Below, piece by piece: positions 47,293 through 59,505 of a stretch of 64,000 nucleotides of DNA. The notes below the pieces were generated by a model that made no database searches, was not told the origin of the DNA, and was given only the letters and a program-made list of their open reading frames with translations. Source of the stretch: Lepidonotus clava (lineage: Eukaryota > Annelida > Polychaeta > Phyllodocida > Polynoidae). Each line of letters opens with the position of its first letter. The first letter of the stretch is position 1. Both the position numbers and the translations under genes were made by a program. The stretch spans positions 19,151,961 through 19,215,960 of the forward strand of contig OW387148.1 of the NCBI GenBank assembly GCA_936440205.1. The letters are read 5' to 3'.

Positions 47293-50200
47293 ATTCTTCT
47301 AAAAAAAAAACCTAATAGACAAGAAACACAAACTAAACCTTCATCTCCAACAGTTCATGGGCAGGACTATCCTGATGTCTATCAAAGATAAAATGCCATT
47401 ACAGAGGTGTAGGTTTATGAAAGAGAAAGGTAAAGGAGTCCCACGTGATAGACGAACTATATACCTAAGGGAATATGGACGTACATGTTTGACCGCGAGA
47501 AATATTTCATGATAGATTTATTCCTGCTAAGAATGATAATATACTTGCATTCAAAGATTAAATTGTGTACCCGTGTAAATACTCTATAGACGTCGAGGTT
47601 TTGTGGAAAGGACAATTTTGGACCGTACTGTGCATTTGTGATAATGAGTGTAAAATTACCTGAATTCCTTACCTCAGCATTTGAGTTTTCTGACGCATCA
47701 CGGAGTGCAATGCCCTCCTTTTAGACCGAGAATAAGGTCGGGAAGGCTGAGTGAGTAGGCCTTAACAGTCTAGCTGACTCATTAATCTAAAAACAAAAGT
47801 TGACTTTCAAAGTAAATACAAGCTTTCTGTTGTTGCTGATTAGATGATAGATGATACGTCATATTCAGAACAAGAGTCATTCGTTCATTCGTTCATAAGA
47901 GCTTTTGTTTTCAACCTTGCCTTTGATTTACAAGTAGGATTTGCGATTAAGGCTTGTTAGGGGCATCTGAATGCCTTTAGTTCACCTCAAATCTCCCCAT
48001 CGTTGGAAATAGTGCATTCTTGCTTCATAATTGAAACCAAAGAATTCTTTTAATCTTCCGCTGGAATGCTTCGTTAGAGTTTTTGACCACATTGACTTGT
48101 AAGGCTTTAGGTTAAGGGAAATGGGTTCCGCTGTTCAAGCATTTCAGCTTATTAAAATACTACGGTCCCACACGGATCAGCTCATCAAAATGGTGTTGTT
48201 TTTCCGACAGTGAAATGTGAATTTTCTCATAAAGGGTAATCTAGATGTGAGGGGATGTCTAGGGTGTAAGCTAGATATAGGGTGACACGCATACTGATTG
48301 TACAAAAACGTTCTTGTTAAGAAAATCCTGATTTTTGTCTCTAAAACGTTGCACAAAAAAGTGATGGAACTCCAGTGCTTGTTTTAGTGCGCTTATTTCA
48401 AATTCATACTTGCGGAGAAACGTATTTACACATATTTAGGACAACTTTAACTTTATTCTTTTATCGGATAAAACTGTATCACAAACAATATCCTTTTCAA
48501 ATACCGTTAAATATAAATACCATTGATCGATCGCATGTGGAATTTTATGTAATGACTTATTTCCACCGGTAAAGATGCAAAACGCTTTGAAGTTTAAGAA
48601 TAAAGACCAAGCAGGAAGTCTTGAAATGGAACCGTTCGGTTCTTCCCCTTAAATTACTTTAATAAATGCCAGTGCTGACCAGGCCCGGTGTCCCCTGATT
48701 AGGCTCTCCAAAAACAAGTCTCTAATGAGTTAACTGCCACTTGGCCTTTGCCTGCCACCTCGGCCCTGGCCACGCCACCCTGGTCCGTCGGACCTGGGCG
48801 CCATGGCAACCGTTGTGGTTTGGGAGTTTTCAAAATGAGCGTTTTGTTTGTGTGTGGGTTGACGCATGCGCATTTGTGGCCCGCTAGGTGTCAGGAAGTC
48901 GTGGTTTTGATTTTTCAAATCCTCCACACTTTAAGTTTCTTTAGTGGGATTTATTTACAAAGTTATGAATTTAACACCAATGACGTTATGCCAGCATGTT
49001 TAAAAACGCCTTCACATGGCTTTTCACGATCTATCAGGATGGATGGTGTCTTTTTTAACGATCTAAACCAAAGTTTATGAAAACCAAATAAAAATTGTTT
49101 CTTCATTTAGCAAACCATTCTATCAGAGAGACGTTAACATAATCAGAAAGTCTAATTTTCTCCTGTTGTATAATTCCCTTGCTCATTCAATATATATGGA
49201 TGTTACTGGCTTCGGTGTACGTCACTAAACATTCCTCATTCAACTTTGATCTTTGAATTTCTACATAATAGAATGAACTTTAAAACTGCATTGTACCATA
49301 ATCCCAGTCGAGGCAATTTTGTATTTTCGACATTTCAAGTAAAAGATCCCTATCCATTTATTTTAAGTTTCTCTGACTGCCAGTTGCCTATTTCTGTGGA
49401 AACCGGTTTGTGTATTTGGCCCGCCTGGGGCAAGAAGCTGCAAGAGTTAATTCTTCATTGCGCAACGCCACTTTGGATGATTGAAAAACCGCTTTCAGAT
49501 TGGAGCCTTATCTGGGGGATTATTGAAAGAAACCGGAGAGAAACGCCTCCATGTGATCAGACAATTATCACTCGCTTTATTCTGGTGATTTATTGGGATT
49601 CCCACCGCCATGAAAACTTTGTGAGAATTCTTTCTAATCCCAACCGGCCAAGCCTCTGCTTCAACGGCTGTTTTTAAGTTTAATAAATTAGATCATCAAG
49701 CTGAGTCTTCCAGGCTGGTTTGAATTTTCATTATATTGATTACGGTAAATAGCATTCTTGCTCTTATTCCAAGATGGTCTGTGTTTACTGTTCATTTGGA
49801 GATCTCTACATAAACAATAATAAAGGCTTCAGTCCCATATTAGTGAGCCTTTAGTTGGCTACTCCGGCAACGCGTATACACGGGGTAAAAATTAAAATAA
49901 TGATGATAATTATTCGAGCCGCCTCAGGTCTTCTTTTACAGATTAAAACTTCTAATCATAACTCGCCAAACCTTTGGAAATTGTTCAAAGGTTTGTTTTC
50001 CGAAGTCATCTCCATCAGCTGCCGGGTTTTCGTACTATAAATGGTTTGATATATCATCTTAAGGCATTTGTAACTGCAGATTACTGACAGCCATCTGACG
50101 ATTTGCTGGCGGTAATGAAGCAGGCCTGCCTATCAAAACAGTCTATTAAAAACTTCTGAAATAGCATGATCTTTGAAGAGGGATAACTCGCTAAATACGT

Positions 50201-52241
50201 TATGTCAATGTTTGAAATGTAGAAAGGGTGTGAATGCTAGTTATTCAAAGGGAAATGTATCTAAGATTTTGTATTAAGGTCCTAGTTCTTTAAGACCAAA
50301 CACAAGATGCGCATCCCTGGAACGGAACCTTATTGTGTTGCAAGACTATGTTGTGCAAATATTGACATTAACATCCCTGTTCAAACAATTAGAATGGAAA
50401 TGTATTTTCCACTTAATAATTTCTCAGGACATGACTGTAGAGTAATGCAATTGCCTTGGATATAAAAAAAATAGTTTAATGGTATATTAGCTTAAATCTA
50501 AACTTTTTCTCGCTAACTGTATGAAGATTAGACCAATATTTAAAAAGTTAGAGCAAAATAACATGTTTTCTCCCATAGGATCCCATGTTAAAAGCACCAA
50601 CAACCTTTCCCCAAAATCTTGCCGCGCGATGCCATATTTTGAGACCTACATACTGCGTATTAAGTGTCGTAATATAAAACCTGCAGGTGCACTGGAAACA
50701 TTAGGAAAAATTGAAAAGCAACAGAGCAATATGATATCTATTGATGATATATTTTCCTTAAAGTCTTTTATCCGATAATTAACCGAAGAAACGTCCTATC
50801 ATAGTTCATTTTACGTATTATCACATAAATATTCTCTTTTAAATGAGTAAATTATAACTTCCTGACCTGAACAGGGAGTGCCAGAGGAGTTGATATATCC
50901 ACTGTAGACATCAAATTACGCAATATAATTTTAAAAGTCGTACTGCTCTGTATCGGTTTACTGCTTTATACCGTATTGCATCTCGCAATCATTTTTGAAA
51001 ATGTCAAATAGCAAGGATGTTTCCCTCTACAGTGTCAGATTACTTTACCAACCTGGATTAAAATGTAAATATGATATTCAATTGTTTCTAGATTCAGATA
51101 ACCGGAAAGTACTTAGCATCTCTTTATCTGTGTGTGTAATTGAAAATCCGAGATTGCTTTTGGAATTATCTTATGTATTTACTTCGCGGCTAGAACAACT
51201 TAGATTAAATACAGGATGACAACAAGGTAAATTGTTTTGGACATTAATAAATATCATTTATTTTAATCCTCCCTGTAACAATAAATCTAAAGTTTAAAAA
51301 TTCTGCTGCGATGTTGATTCTGTGGTGGTTGGAACGAGAATGACCAACGGATTTGGCCTAGCGATTTATATAGCGACGATACAACAAATCGCTGTAACGA
51401 TGGAAACAGGGGCGATGACGTCACGCCTCTCCGAAATAAATAAATTGATGAGGTATCGCTACACAATTTAATTACTATTTTGACAAGTTTTGAGAATTAT
51501 TTCAATTGCATGGAGGAAATGTTTTACACAAAGTAAAGTTTAATGTAGGTTAGTTACGTGTTAAACACTAAAGAGTAAACATGAAATTGATAAGATGGAG
51601 TTTTAGAAACCATAACACATCTCAATGCGTAATTAAATGCATCCCAAATCTTTGCAGTATCTGAAAATCTTCACTGCATATATCACACCGCTATATTATA
51701 GTTTTCTCACTTTAACGCTTGATTATGTACCATCATGCAATTATGTAGATTTACAAAGTGTCTGTGCTATATCCCTTGCTTTTGATTATGACAAACAAAT
51801 CATTATTATAAAGTAGTATGTAGTAATAGCGGCCGGACCTAGAAATTTACGCCACCATATTATCTGGAGCTTCGTGTTGATTTATAAGGTAAAGTGCATG
51901 TGTACATGTGTGCAGGCGTCAGCCCTACGGGACGCATTTCGCACACTTCTTGAAAGGGCTTTACTTTCAGACAATGCTCACCAACACATCGATCAGAGGG
52001 GTAGAAAGGGGACTGGGCTGGTTGACTGGTCAAGTGATTCCCCTCCGTAGAAGGTGCAATATACTGTACACTGCTCTAGAGGACCAACACTGCTGTCCAC
52101 AACACCAATCTGTACCTGCCTGAGGGAGAGTTTACTTCCACTCCTAGACACAAGTAATAAAGCTAGAGTTAGTTTCTATCCAGACCATGTATCTAGAGTA
52201 GAAAACCAGCCCGGTTTTTAGACCAAAAGTCTCATGAGTTC
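47293..52241. other. Non-coding stretch with candidate regulatory patches
   Basis: The patch 48670-48910 contains CCATGGCAAC (X-box half) and ACGCATGCGCAT (NRF1-like), which is promoter-like. The patch 49340-49660 overlaps a 143-codon plus-strand frame (49246-49677, no recognisable domain) and has GATA, TTAATTC and GATTATTG words. Elsewhere AT-rich and anonymous. Confidence 0.3.
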
Positions 52242-52351
52242 CATTTCAATATCTGAATATGTCAATAAAATGATAAAATTCATCATGTGATTTGATATTC
52301 AATATTTTAATCAAATGTAACATTTGATTAAGATATTCAGATATTGAAATG
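52242..52351. repeat. AT-rich foldback: perfect 19-bp arms with a second hairpin inside
   Basis: CATTTCAATATCTGAATAT (52242-52260) is exactly inverted at 52333-52351. Inside, TTAATCAAATG (52307-52317) pairs with CATTTGATTAA (52321-52331) around a 3-nt loop. Confidence 0.85.
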
Positions 52352-53183
52352 AAGCACAAAATTATATTTTCAAAATGTATTTGATAACGATTACAAATTA
52401 AAAATAAGTGTCTCCTGTTGCTGTTACATATCGTGATAGGTCAGTGTCTGATTACTATAGCTTATTGCAAGCTGTGACCTTAATATTATGAAGCAGACTT
52501 ATTTTGGTAAAACAGTTTTCATTAACCAGAGTTGTCAATTCATCCCCATCAGGGTCTTATAATATATCATTATTCTTATTGTTGAACAGGTGGGCAACAT
52601 TAAGTTATTATACTGGGAAGGTGATTGGTTGATGAAATTATCAATTTAAAAAGACTGCATCTCTTTTTTAATGGAGTAGGAAATTACATTATTTTCTTAT
52701 ACTAGATGAACCTCTCTGGTACATATGTCTGGAACAATATACCTACTGATAGACTTGGACAATTGACCTTAATTAAGCAGAGTTCACTGAACTGGGGACT
52801 CCTGTCACCCAGCGCAAGGTGCACCTGTACCACACATATACCAAATTTGTCTGAACCGCAATCTGACAGGCCTAAAAATCGGTTATCATAATCATAATCT
52901 GAAGTACACTTAACATAATGATATCAAACTTGAACAGTACAGTTGGTTACATAGAAATTACAACTTGAACATACATGAACAATCTTTACCTTTTCGGTGC
53001 TCAGAGTATATGAACCCAGCCGGGTGAGACTATGACACTGTGTTATAAGGTAGAGCCCAATGGACAACCAGTTCTAGTAGGTATGCACATTTTCAAATCT
53101 CAGACCCCACTACCCCCTTGGGCAGAAATACACATTGGATTTGTTCTCGAATGTACGCAATTTAAACTGATATATGTGGTAAC

Positions 53184-53335
53184 TAAAGCCTCATACCCAC
53201 TAGACAACTATCTTGGATTCTTGTGACCACCTGTAAGTATGGTATATTGAAATATGCATGTTTGATTGGAATCGGTGCTAAAATTGGCCTAAAATTGAAC
53301 TGTCTAAAAATGTCCTAGTAGGTATGGGGCTTTAA
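53184..53335. mobile_element. PIF/Harbinger-like MITE, ATACCCACTAG family, copy B
   Basis: The element 53187-53331 (145 bp) begins AGCCTCATACCCACTAG and ends CTAGTAGGTATGGGGCT, inverted versions of the same terminus as the element at 7200-7402. The left flank is TAA; the right flank reads TTAA. Interior similarity to copy A includes GACATGTTTGAT- versus GCATGTTTGAT-type words. Shorter than copy A, with no coding capacity. Confidence 0.75.
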
Positions 53336-54824
53336 CTTGCACAGATAGCTGTTAAGATGTTTTCATTCAAAGAATTGGCGGACAGTCTGCAGAGAATTAA
53401 AACAGGTGATCTGCTTATAAATGCAATTTAATGTACAAAAAAATATTTGAGAAATTCGTCCTAAAACAAGTATACCAAAACCCCGAATAATACAAATGAG
53501 AAGGCCAGGCATACAAAGCACTAACAAAAAGGTGTTTCTGTTTATATTGTATTTGTCAGAACTAATCCTCATCCCTTACTTCCCCCGCACATCATCAGAT
53601 TAACCTACTATAGCGATAAATCACAGATAATTCTATTACAGTGGCACCATTAGCATCTCTAAGTAGTCCTGGTGTCACATCATACATATAGATGGACGGC
53701 CTTAGGCTGTGAGGCTGTAAAAAGGCTTACTGCATAGTTACGTTTATCCACCCACGTCGTAAGACTTAAGCTGATACTAAACGACCCTGCATAAATTTCT
53801 TCAGTTCATAGTTTATAAATGGGTCTTTAAGCAAACACATGCCACAGCCTTTCTATATAGACATCACCTATTAGTACGAAAGTTTATTCAGCCCATAGCC
53901 AAGAACAACGTGTCGTTACTAACATAATGCCCTTTTCTAGACTAAATGGATTTTGACTGATTAACCCAATCTGCAAAGCAATTGCAGATCTCCAAAATAG
54001 CCCCTGTCAAAAGGGAGAGCTATAGTGAAACCAAGAAGAGTATATCTCACCGTGCTTATTATTTGTGACACTGACAAGGAGGAGTATACCCTATGGGGAT
54101 GTATGGGAGCTTTGTACAATTCAGCTGTTTCTAGAAAATATGAAATCCTTTACTCATCAAATCTTATAGAAGTTTTCATTCTGAAGGCCAAAAATAAGGG
54201 CAACTGAGGAAATAAAATTTCTAGAGCCAATGTTTACTGTCAAAAGTGGAGTGCTCAGTATTATCATAATCATAATCATAAGTCATTTAATCCTGATTGA
54301 CTCAACTCGCCATATAAACTGCTAGACGTTCTTGATCATAAACATTATTATATTAATGGCCACGATGTTCAATTTCAAACCAAACATTTCAACACAGTGT
54401 GACCTCCTGGCAATAACTGCGAGAAGATAGAATTAACTCCAGAAAAATAAAATTTATATGGAAATGAATAATTATTGATGTCATCATCGCATGGTTATCA
54501 GAACTGAACCCAAGAATGTAACCACTGTTAACATTTGGAAAAATGTATCCTGATATATACTGGCATTTCTGCCTTCAAATAAAATTGTTGGAAGCAACAA
54601 TGCCAGAATATCTCATTCTTGAATGGCATCATCCTCGTTCATCAACAAAGCCCTATTTCATATCAGTTCCCTTTCAATGTTTTTTTAAATTGTATTTGGC
54701 ATTTACAAGTTATTATAATAATCAGATTTAGGTATAGCTCAAAATACAACATAAAAGTGAGTATGGCACAAAAGTAGATATGACTCAAAATATTATAGTG
54801 AGAAGTACCGCAGGGGGCATCCGA
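53336..54824. other. Non-coding stretch, nothing recognised
   Basis: AT-rich; contains a short ATAATC microsatellite near 54264-54281. Confidence 0.4.
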
Positions 54825-54881
54825 GGGTGGCTGTACGACCCATAGGGGTTTGTACGATCCCCATGGGTCGTACAGCCACCC
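54825..54881. repeat. Foldback with arms of about 23 bp
   Basis: GGGTGGCTGTACGACCCAT plus a G-run (54825-54848) is inverted at 54859-54881 around a 10-nt loop. The CTGTACG-CC core is shared with the GGGCCGTACAG hairpin at 29888-29930. Confidence 0.85.
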
Positions 54882-57440
54882 GAGGACGACCCAAAATATA
54901 TTAAATCAACTGATAACTAGCTGTGTACAGTGAGCGGTGCGTATGGCTTGGTAATACGCCCTCCCCACAATAAGCACCGCTCGTCGGCAGCGCGGGTGAC
55001 AAGACATGAAAGGTCAATTACATCAAATGACACGAAGTGTCTAGTTTCACAACTGTTTTAGTGTTCTAACCAAGTGATCGATCTGGACCAATTGGAACTT
55101 GTTTCTTAAGAATATATAAGTGTCATCTTTGATGCTCAACTGTTAACACCTACTTGTTGTTCACTTAAGCTTATGCCTGGGAAATAACACCATGATGGTT
55201 ACCAGCACCTGAGGACAGGCCTAGGGATTTGCCTGGGGATCCTAATTGCTTGACCACCATCAGACCTGAAGACAACCCTGCTGAAAGTGGCGTGGGCAGG
55301 TATTTCAGCAAGGCCTACAAATTAGTTCTGATACTTGAATCCCTAATCATGGGTATGTAATGACTCGATAAGCAAGCCAAGTGGACCATTAATCTTGCCC
55401 CCTCTCTTTTTTTCATTTCTATTGGAGCCTCAAACCTCGAGGTCCATGAAACTCCTGAGCGCGACCCATCTTTAGGGCCCCATTACCCATTACCCATTCA
55501 CCCTTTTTCCCCAAGTTTTGTTTAACAATGGGCTAGGCGTCTACATAAGTCTAGAAATGCTTACCTAATGCCATGTTAGTCACGGCCTCTTTAATGAGAG
55601 ATAAGTGTTAAGCCTGATAAGGATTATATTGTCCATTAATATATGAAGGTCCATCTATTTGCAAGAGCAGTAATCAATCAACTGGCTTTCATGTGTCTCA
55701 TTTTTTATCTACTCAAGAATGTTTCTATCAAAAAGGAAGCTGGTGGCACAGGTCGAAGAGAATGTTAATGAATACGGATGCCTCACTCAGGCATGTAATT
55801 GTAATGGGATTAAACCACTTGCTGGCGGGAAAGTAGGGAGGGGGACTACTTTGGTAACAACTGTGTGGGCGTCGACTTGAGGCAGCATCGTCAGAAGTGG
55901 CAGTTTACTGCCCCCTCCCAAGCCTAAAAGGAGCGACAATCATACTTTTTCAGCTTTTTTATGCATTAAATGTGTAAATCATATATCGGCGACACTGAGA
56001 AACATAAATATTAATTTGACGGATTAGGAGGTTTTGTCAGAATCAATAGATGGAAGGTGTGGCGGATTATAGTAAGCTTATTTGGAGAACTGTATGCTTT
56101 AAGTCATATGGGTTTTGGCAACAGGTTCCTACACTCAAAGAGAGTCTGCTTTCCCTAGCAGCAAAATAGGATTTTATGTTCTGCGGCACTCGCACACCTA
56201 GTCATGTGACGTTAAAAATGTAGGTAGTATCAAATATGAATGTCACGTTTACTAAGTTGCTAGAACCATGAGATACGGAAATGAAGGTAGTTATTGTTTT
56301 TTTTATGGACGGTCTAAAAGATCCAACACAAGAGAGCACCTGTTACGAATGTGCTGTTATAATAATGGTCAATCTGTTGTGTTATATAAAAACGAAAACC
56401 CGAGACCGAAATATCATTATTTTATCTATATAAGATAGCATGAAATAACAATCATAACGCCACGGTTAACTTGTAGCCTGTGGATATATATAAAAAAAAT
56501 CTTCATTAATGCCTATTCTTACACATCAATCCTCCTTCCATTCTTAGGCGACTAGAGGATCGTGCATGTTGAGCATGACATTTAGGTGACAGGAGCGGTG
56601 TATAGGCTGTACCAAAGCTTGTTAGCTAATGGAGGCCTAGCTTGAGATGTAGGGTTGCCTATTCATGCCTAAGTAGGTGGTTTGAATATGGAATAGATTT
56701 CCGGCCTGTATATAAGATTAATTGGCCATTAGGAAATTACGTCAATTGTCAGGAAGCGTCCTGGTACTAGGTTACTGTCTCTATGATAACACGCAATAGT
56801 TTCATAGTTCTACAGTTTATTCACATGAATTTCACAATGTGACGTGTTACTTCCTAGAAAGGTCCCAGATTCAGTTATTCCGTGTACCTTTTCTGTTTCA
56901 GGTTAAACGTATGGACTTTCAATACCCAATTAAATGGTAATTTCCTCTTTTGATTGTGTATGTGTATGTTTTCAATATGGAAGAGAGTAATTGAAAATAG
57001 CAAGTCATGGAAAGTTCATTTACTTGAGTCAACATAAGAATACACTTTATGTAAGTACCTTGTTGCTAGCTTGGCAAACCCTACTCATGTTGAGCATCAG
57101 AAGGTATGAGTGTAACATCGTATCGCAGCGATACCTGAAACAAAATGAAAATATCTGGTGCAACAGTGAGGTAACCATTCTGTAACCATAGTTACCATGG
57201 TTTGTTGACATTCTAATATAGGCCTTCTGCACACGTGATCACATTTTCGTGATCACCATGTGGTGATCATTACCATGTAGATATGGAAAATCTTAAAGCA
57301 TATAATTCTAAATGGCAATAATTGTTCGTAAGAGTATGTTTAAGGTAAATGCAGAATGTATATTTGCTATAAATGCTTCAGCATTGTGAATAACGACGAT
57401 AAATTGTTCACCAGCATGGCGGACATCCAATTCTGACAAA
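54882..57440. other. Non-coding stretch with a candidate conserved block
   Basis: A GC-richer block at about 55180-55660 contains clustered homeodomain and GATA words (TAATCATGG, CATTAATC, GAGATAAG, CTGATAAGG, CCATTAAT). It looks like a developmental enhancer, but conservation is untested. No exon recognised. Confidence 0.3.
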
Positions 57441-57442
57441 TG

Positions 57443-57500
57443 TGACGTCATCTGCACAGCGTCTATATAAATCAGTGGGCAGAACCGTCGAATCAGTTGC
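57443..57500 (+). promoter_or_regulatory. Candidate core promoter: CRE, TATA box, initiator
   Basis: TGACGTCA (57443-57450) is followed by TATATAAA (57465-57472) and then a TCAGTT initiator-like word about 28 nt after the TATA (near 57493). This is the spacing expected of a CRE-driven TATA promoter. The first downstream ATG (57554) opens only a 45-codon frame. Confidence 0.35.
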
Positions 57501-57553
57501 TTTTGGGCAAGCAGCATAAACAGTAACTGTTTGTGCAGTTACATAATTCTCGA

Positions 57554-57691
57554 ATGGATGTAAATCAGAAAGGATTAAATGAATATTTATATTTATTCAC
57601 TGTCAAAAATGTATCCCCTGATATTCCCTGTTGTTTCCTAAATCAGTCTCTAATCAATATTCACTGCGACGACAGTGATTATGAGAAATAG
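57554..57691 (+). CDS. 45-aa small open frame downstream of the candidate promoter
   Basis: This is the first ATG after the CRE-TATA-initiator arrangement, ending at TAG 57689-57691. The peptide has no signal sequence, membrane span or motif I recognise, and three Cys residues. Its only support is position. It could be the start of a spliced gene, a non-coding RNA or chance. Confidence 0.12.
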   Translation: MDVNQKGLNEYLYLFTVKNVSPDIPCCFLNQSLINIHCDDSDYEK

Positions 57692-57992
57692 TACTAAGAA
57701 GTAAGTTTTCCTTGGTCAAATAAATCCTATTCTTAAACATATTGTCTTCTTTGTGCATGCTGACACACCAAGTAAACAAAAATTGGTAACAGAAAAATAC
57801 TCAATCAATAAATGTTCATATCAAGTTAATGATTGGTTATAGAAAATGCGTAATGTTGTGACTTCCCTGCTTCCTACTTCTGTGTCATGTGCCAAAATCT
57901 TGTGAGCGACTGCTGATGTTTGCATGTCATGAGTAAAAGGTAGTGAACACACACTGGTTTCTTCTCTTTTGGTTGGTGAATATGGGGAGAAA

Positions 57993-58469
57993 TAAAGCCG
58001 GGTTTCCACTGAACGATTCAGGCAGATAATAGGTGACGACTTGTCACTTCTGGAAAAATTGTAGTCTTTAGCAAATTGTCTGGTGAAAAAAATCTTTTAT
58101 GAATGAACGATCTCTTGTTTCCACCAAACGACTGAAATGAAGATAGTTGGACGATTCTAGGATGTTGTGGACGACCATTTCCAAAGGTACAAAATACATA
58201 GAACAATGGATTTGATTGGTTTTAATTGGTTTTGGAGGAAATCGTTTGGTTTTGTCTTGAGGAAAATCTAACACGTTTAATATTTTGTCTTTGACAAATC
58301 TTTTGCTTTTTTCTTGAGCAAATGTCGTTTGCAGTCGTTCACAAATGTCTTTACCAACGATTTTGTGTTTCCACTGAACGATTTTATGAACGACCATCAA
58401 AGATTTACAAATCTTTTCCAGTCTTTGGCTGTTTTGAGGACAATGTCGTTCGGTGGAAACAGACCTTAA
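57993..58469. mobile_element. PIF/Harbinger-like MITE with AACGA-rich interior
   Basis: The element 57996-58466 (471 bp) lies between TAA duplications (57993-57995 and 58467-58469). It starts AGCCGGGTTTCCACTGAACG and its right end on the other strand starts AGGTCTGTTTCCACCGAACG. GTTTCCACYRAACGA occurs two further times inside, at about 58109 and 58369, giving nested repeats. A 162-codon minus-strand frame (58068-58556) starts outside the element and runs through most of it; I regard it as non-coding. Confidence 0.85.
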
Positions 58470-59101
58470 GCCTCCTATTTGAAAGCATATATTTCTCAGT
58501 GATTCGCCTGAAGACTCAACTCCACCTTCAACTACAGAGAATTTGGTAAATTTCAAATTTTCATAATAAATATTACCTAAAATAATAAATGTAACCTACC
58601 TACCCTAATTTTTTGGCCCTTCCCTAACTTTTTCCAAAAGAATCGACCTTAAAATGCATGGAAAACCTATAAAACAACATACAGAAGCTCAGGGCATGTA
58701 TTCTAGACGCAACAAACATTGTTAGGGGATACTTTTTTTATTTTCAACACTGGCCAGGTCTCTTTGGTAAGTTAAAAAAAAAAGCGAAAAAAAGAAGATT
58801 TAGACCGACCTACCCTATTTTTTTCAACCTATATGTACAACTATTTTCCTTGGCCTAAGAAAGATCTTCCATATAGGTACAAACAACGTAATTGTAATGA
58901 AGTACACAACATATAGTTAGGTATATTACTATTACTATATCTTGCATCTGAGATCAGGATCCAAGACGATAGTATTATATCATATCAATAAAGGTCAAAG
59001 ATGATCATGTAATTTAAAGTGTCAACAATAGGGCCTACCTAGAAAATGTCAACAGTTATATCAAGTCTTTTAATTCATGATTAACGATTCAATGTTAGCG
59101 G
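58470..59101. other. Non-coding stretch with paired ACCTACCCTA-TTTTTT words
   Basis: ACCTACCCTAATTTTTTGG (near 58597) and ACCTACCCTATTTTTTTCA (near 58809) are near-identical direct words about 210 bp apart, with A-rich and T-rich runs between. Possibly remnant element ends. Confidence 0.35.
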
Positions 59102-59505
59102 TTTTTTTCTTTGTGGGATTAGTTTAACGTCTGGCCAACCCTTTAGGGTTCTTTTACCAGACTGCATAAGGTAAAGCTTTTCAGCTAGTTTTACACCGCA
59201 GGGGTGGTGACCAAATCTATGAAATGAGGTGCCTATTTGTAGCAGTGGGACCCAATGCCCTCTTTATAGTGCTGCCACACTGAGATATCATGTCATAGGC
59301 CCACACAATACCCCACCCAGTCACATTATACTGACACCAGGCCGACCAGTCATGTTTTGTGGTTCTTACTTTATACAGAGTGCCAGGCAAGCAGTGACCA
59401 CTACCATTGTTAAAGTCTTTGGTATGACTCGGCCAGGGATAAATCCCAAGACCTACCAGACTCAGAGCGGGCACTCTACCAAAGAGCTACTGAGTCTGGT
59501 CTCCC
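59102..59505 (-). mobile_element. tRNA-derived SINE
   Basis: Read on the minus strand, the element starts with a tRNA-like head of about 74 nt (59505-59432). It has an A box (TAGCTCTTTGGTAGAG, 59489-59474) and a decayed B box (GGTCTTGGGATTTATCC, 59453-59437) at normal spacing. A tRNA-unrelated body of about 310 bp follows, and the element ends in an A-rich tail (59114-59102). The body (ACACCGG/TGGTGACC-type words) resembles SINEs I associate with marine invertebrates, but I cannot name the family. A 113-codon plus-strand frame across it is incidental. Confidence 0.8.

Noticed and set aside
49246-49677. 143-codon plus-strand frame as a gene
   Set aside because: No recognisable domain, no ATG at the 5' end of the frame and no convincing splice sites; more likely a conserved non-coding or chance stretch.
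58068-58556. 162-codon minus-strand frame
   Set aside because: Most of it is inside the MITE at 57996-58466, and its repeats are the element's own inverted and direct repeats.
59432-59505. Functional tRNA gene on the minus strand
   Set aside because: The B box is decayed and the head is fused to a SINE body and A-rich tail, so it is a SINE promoter rather than a tRNA gene.
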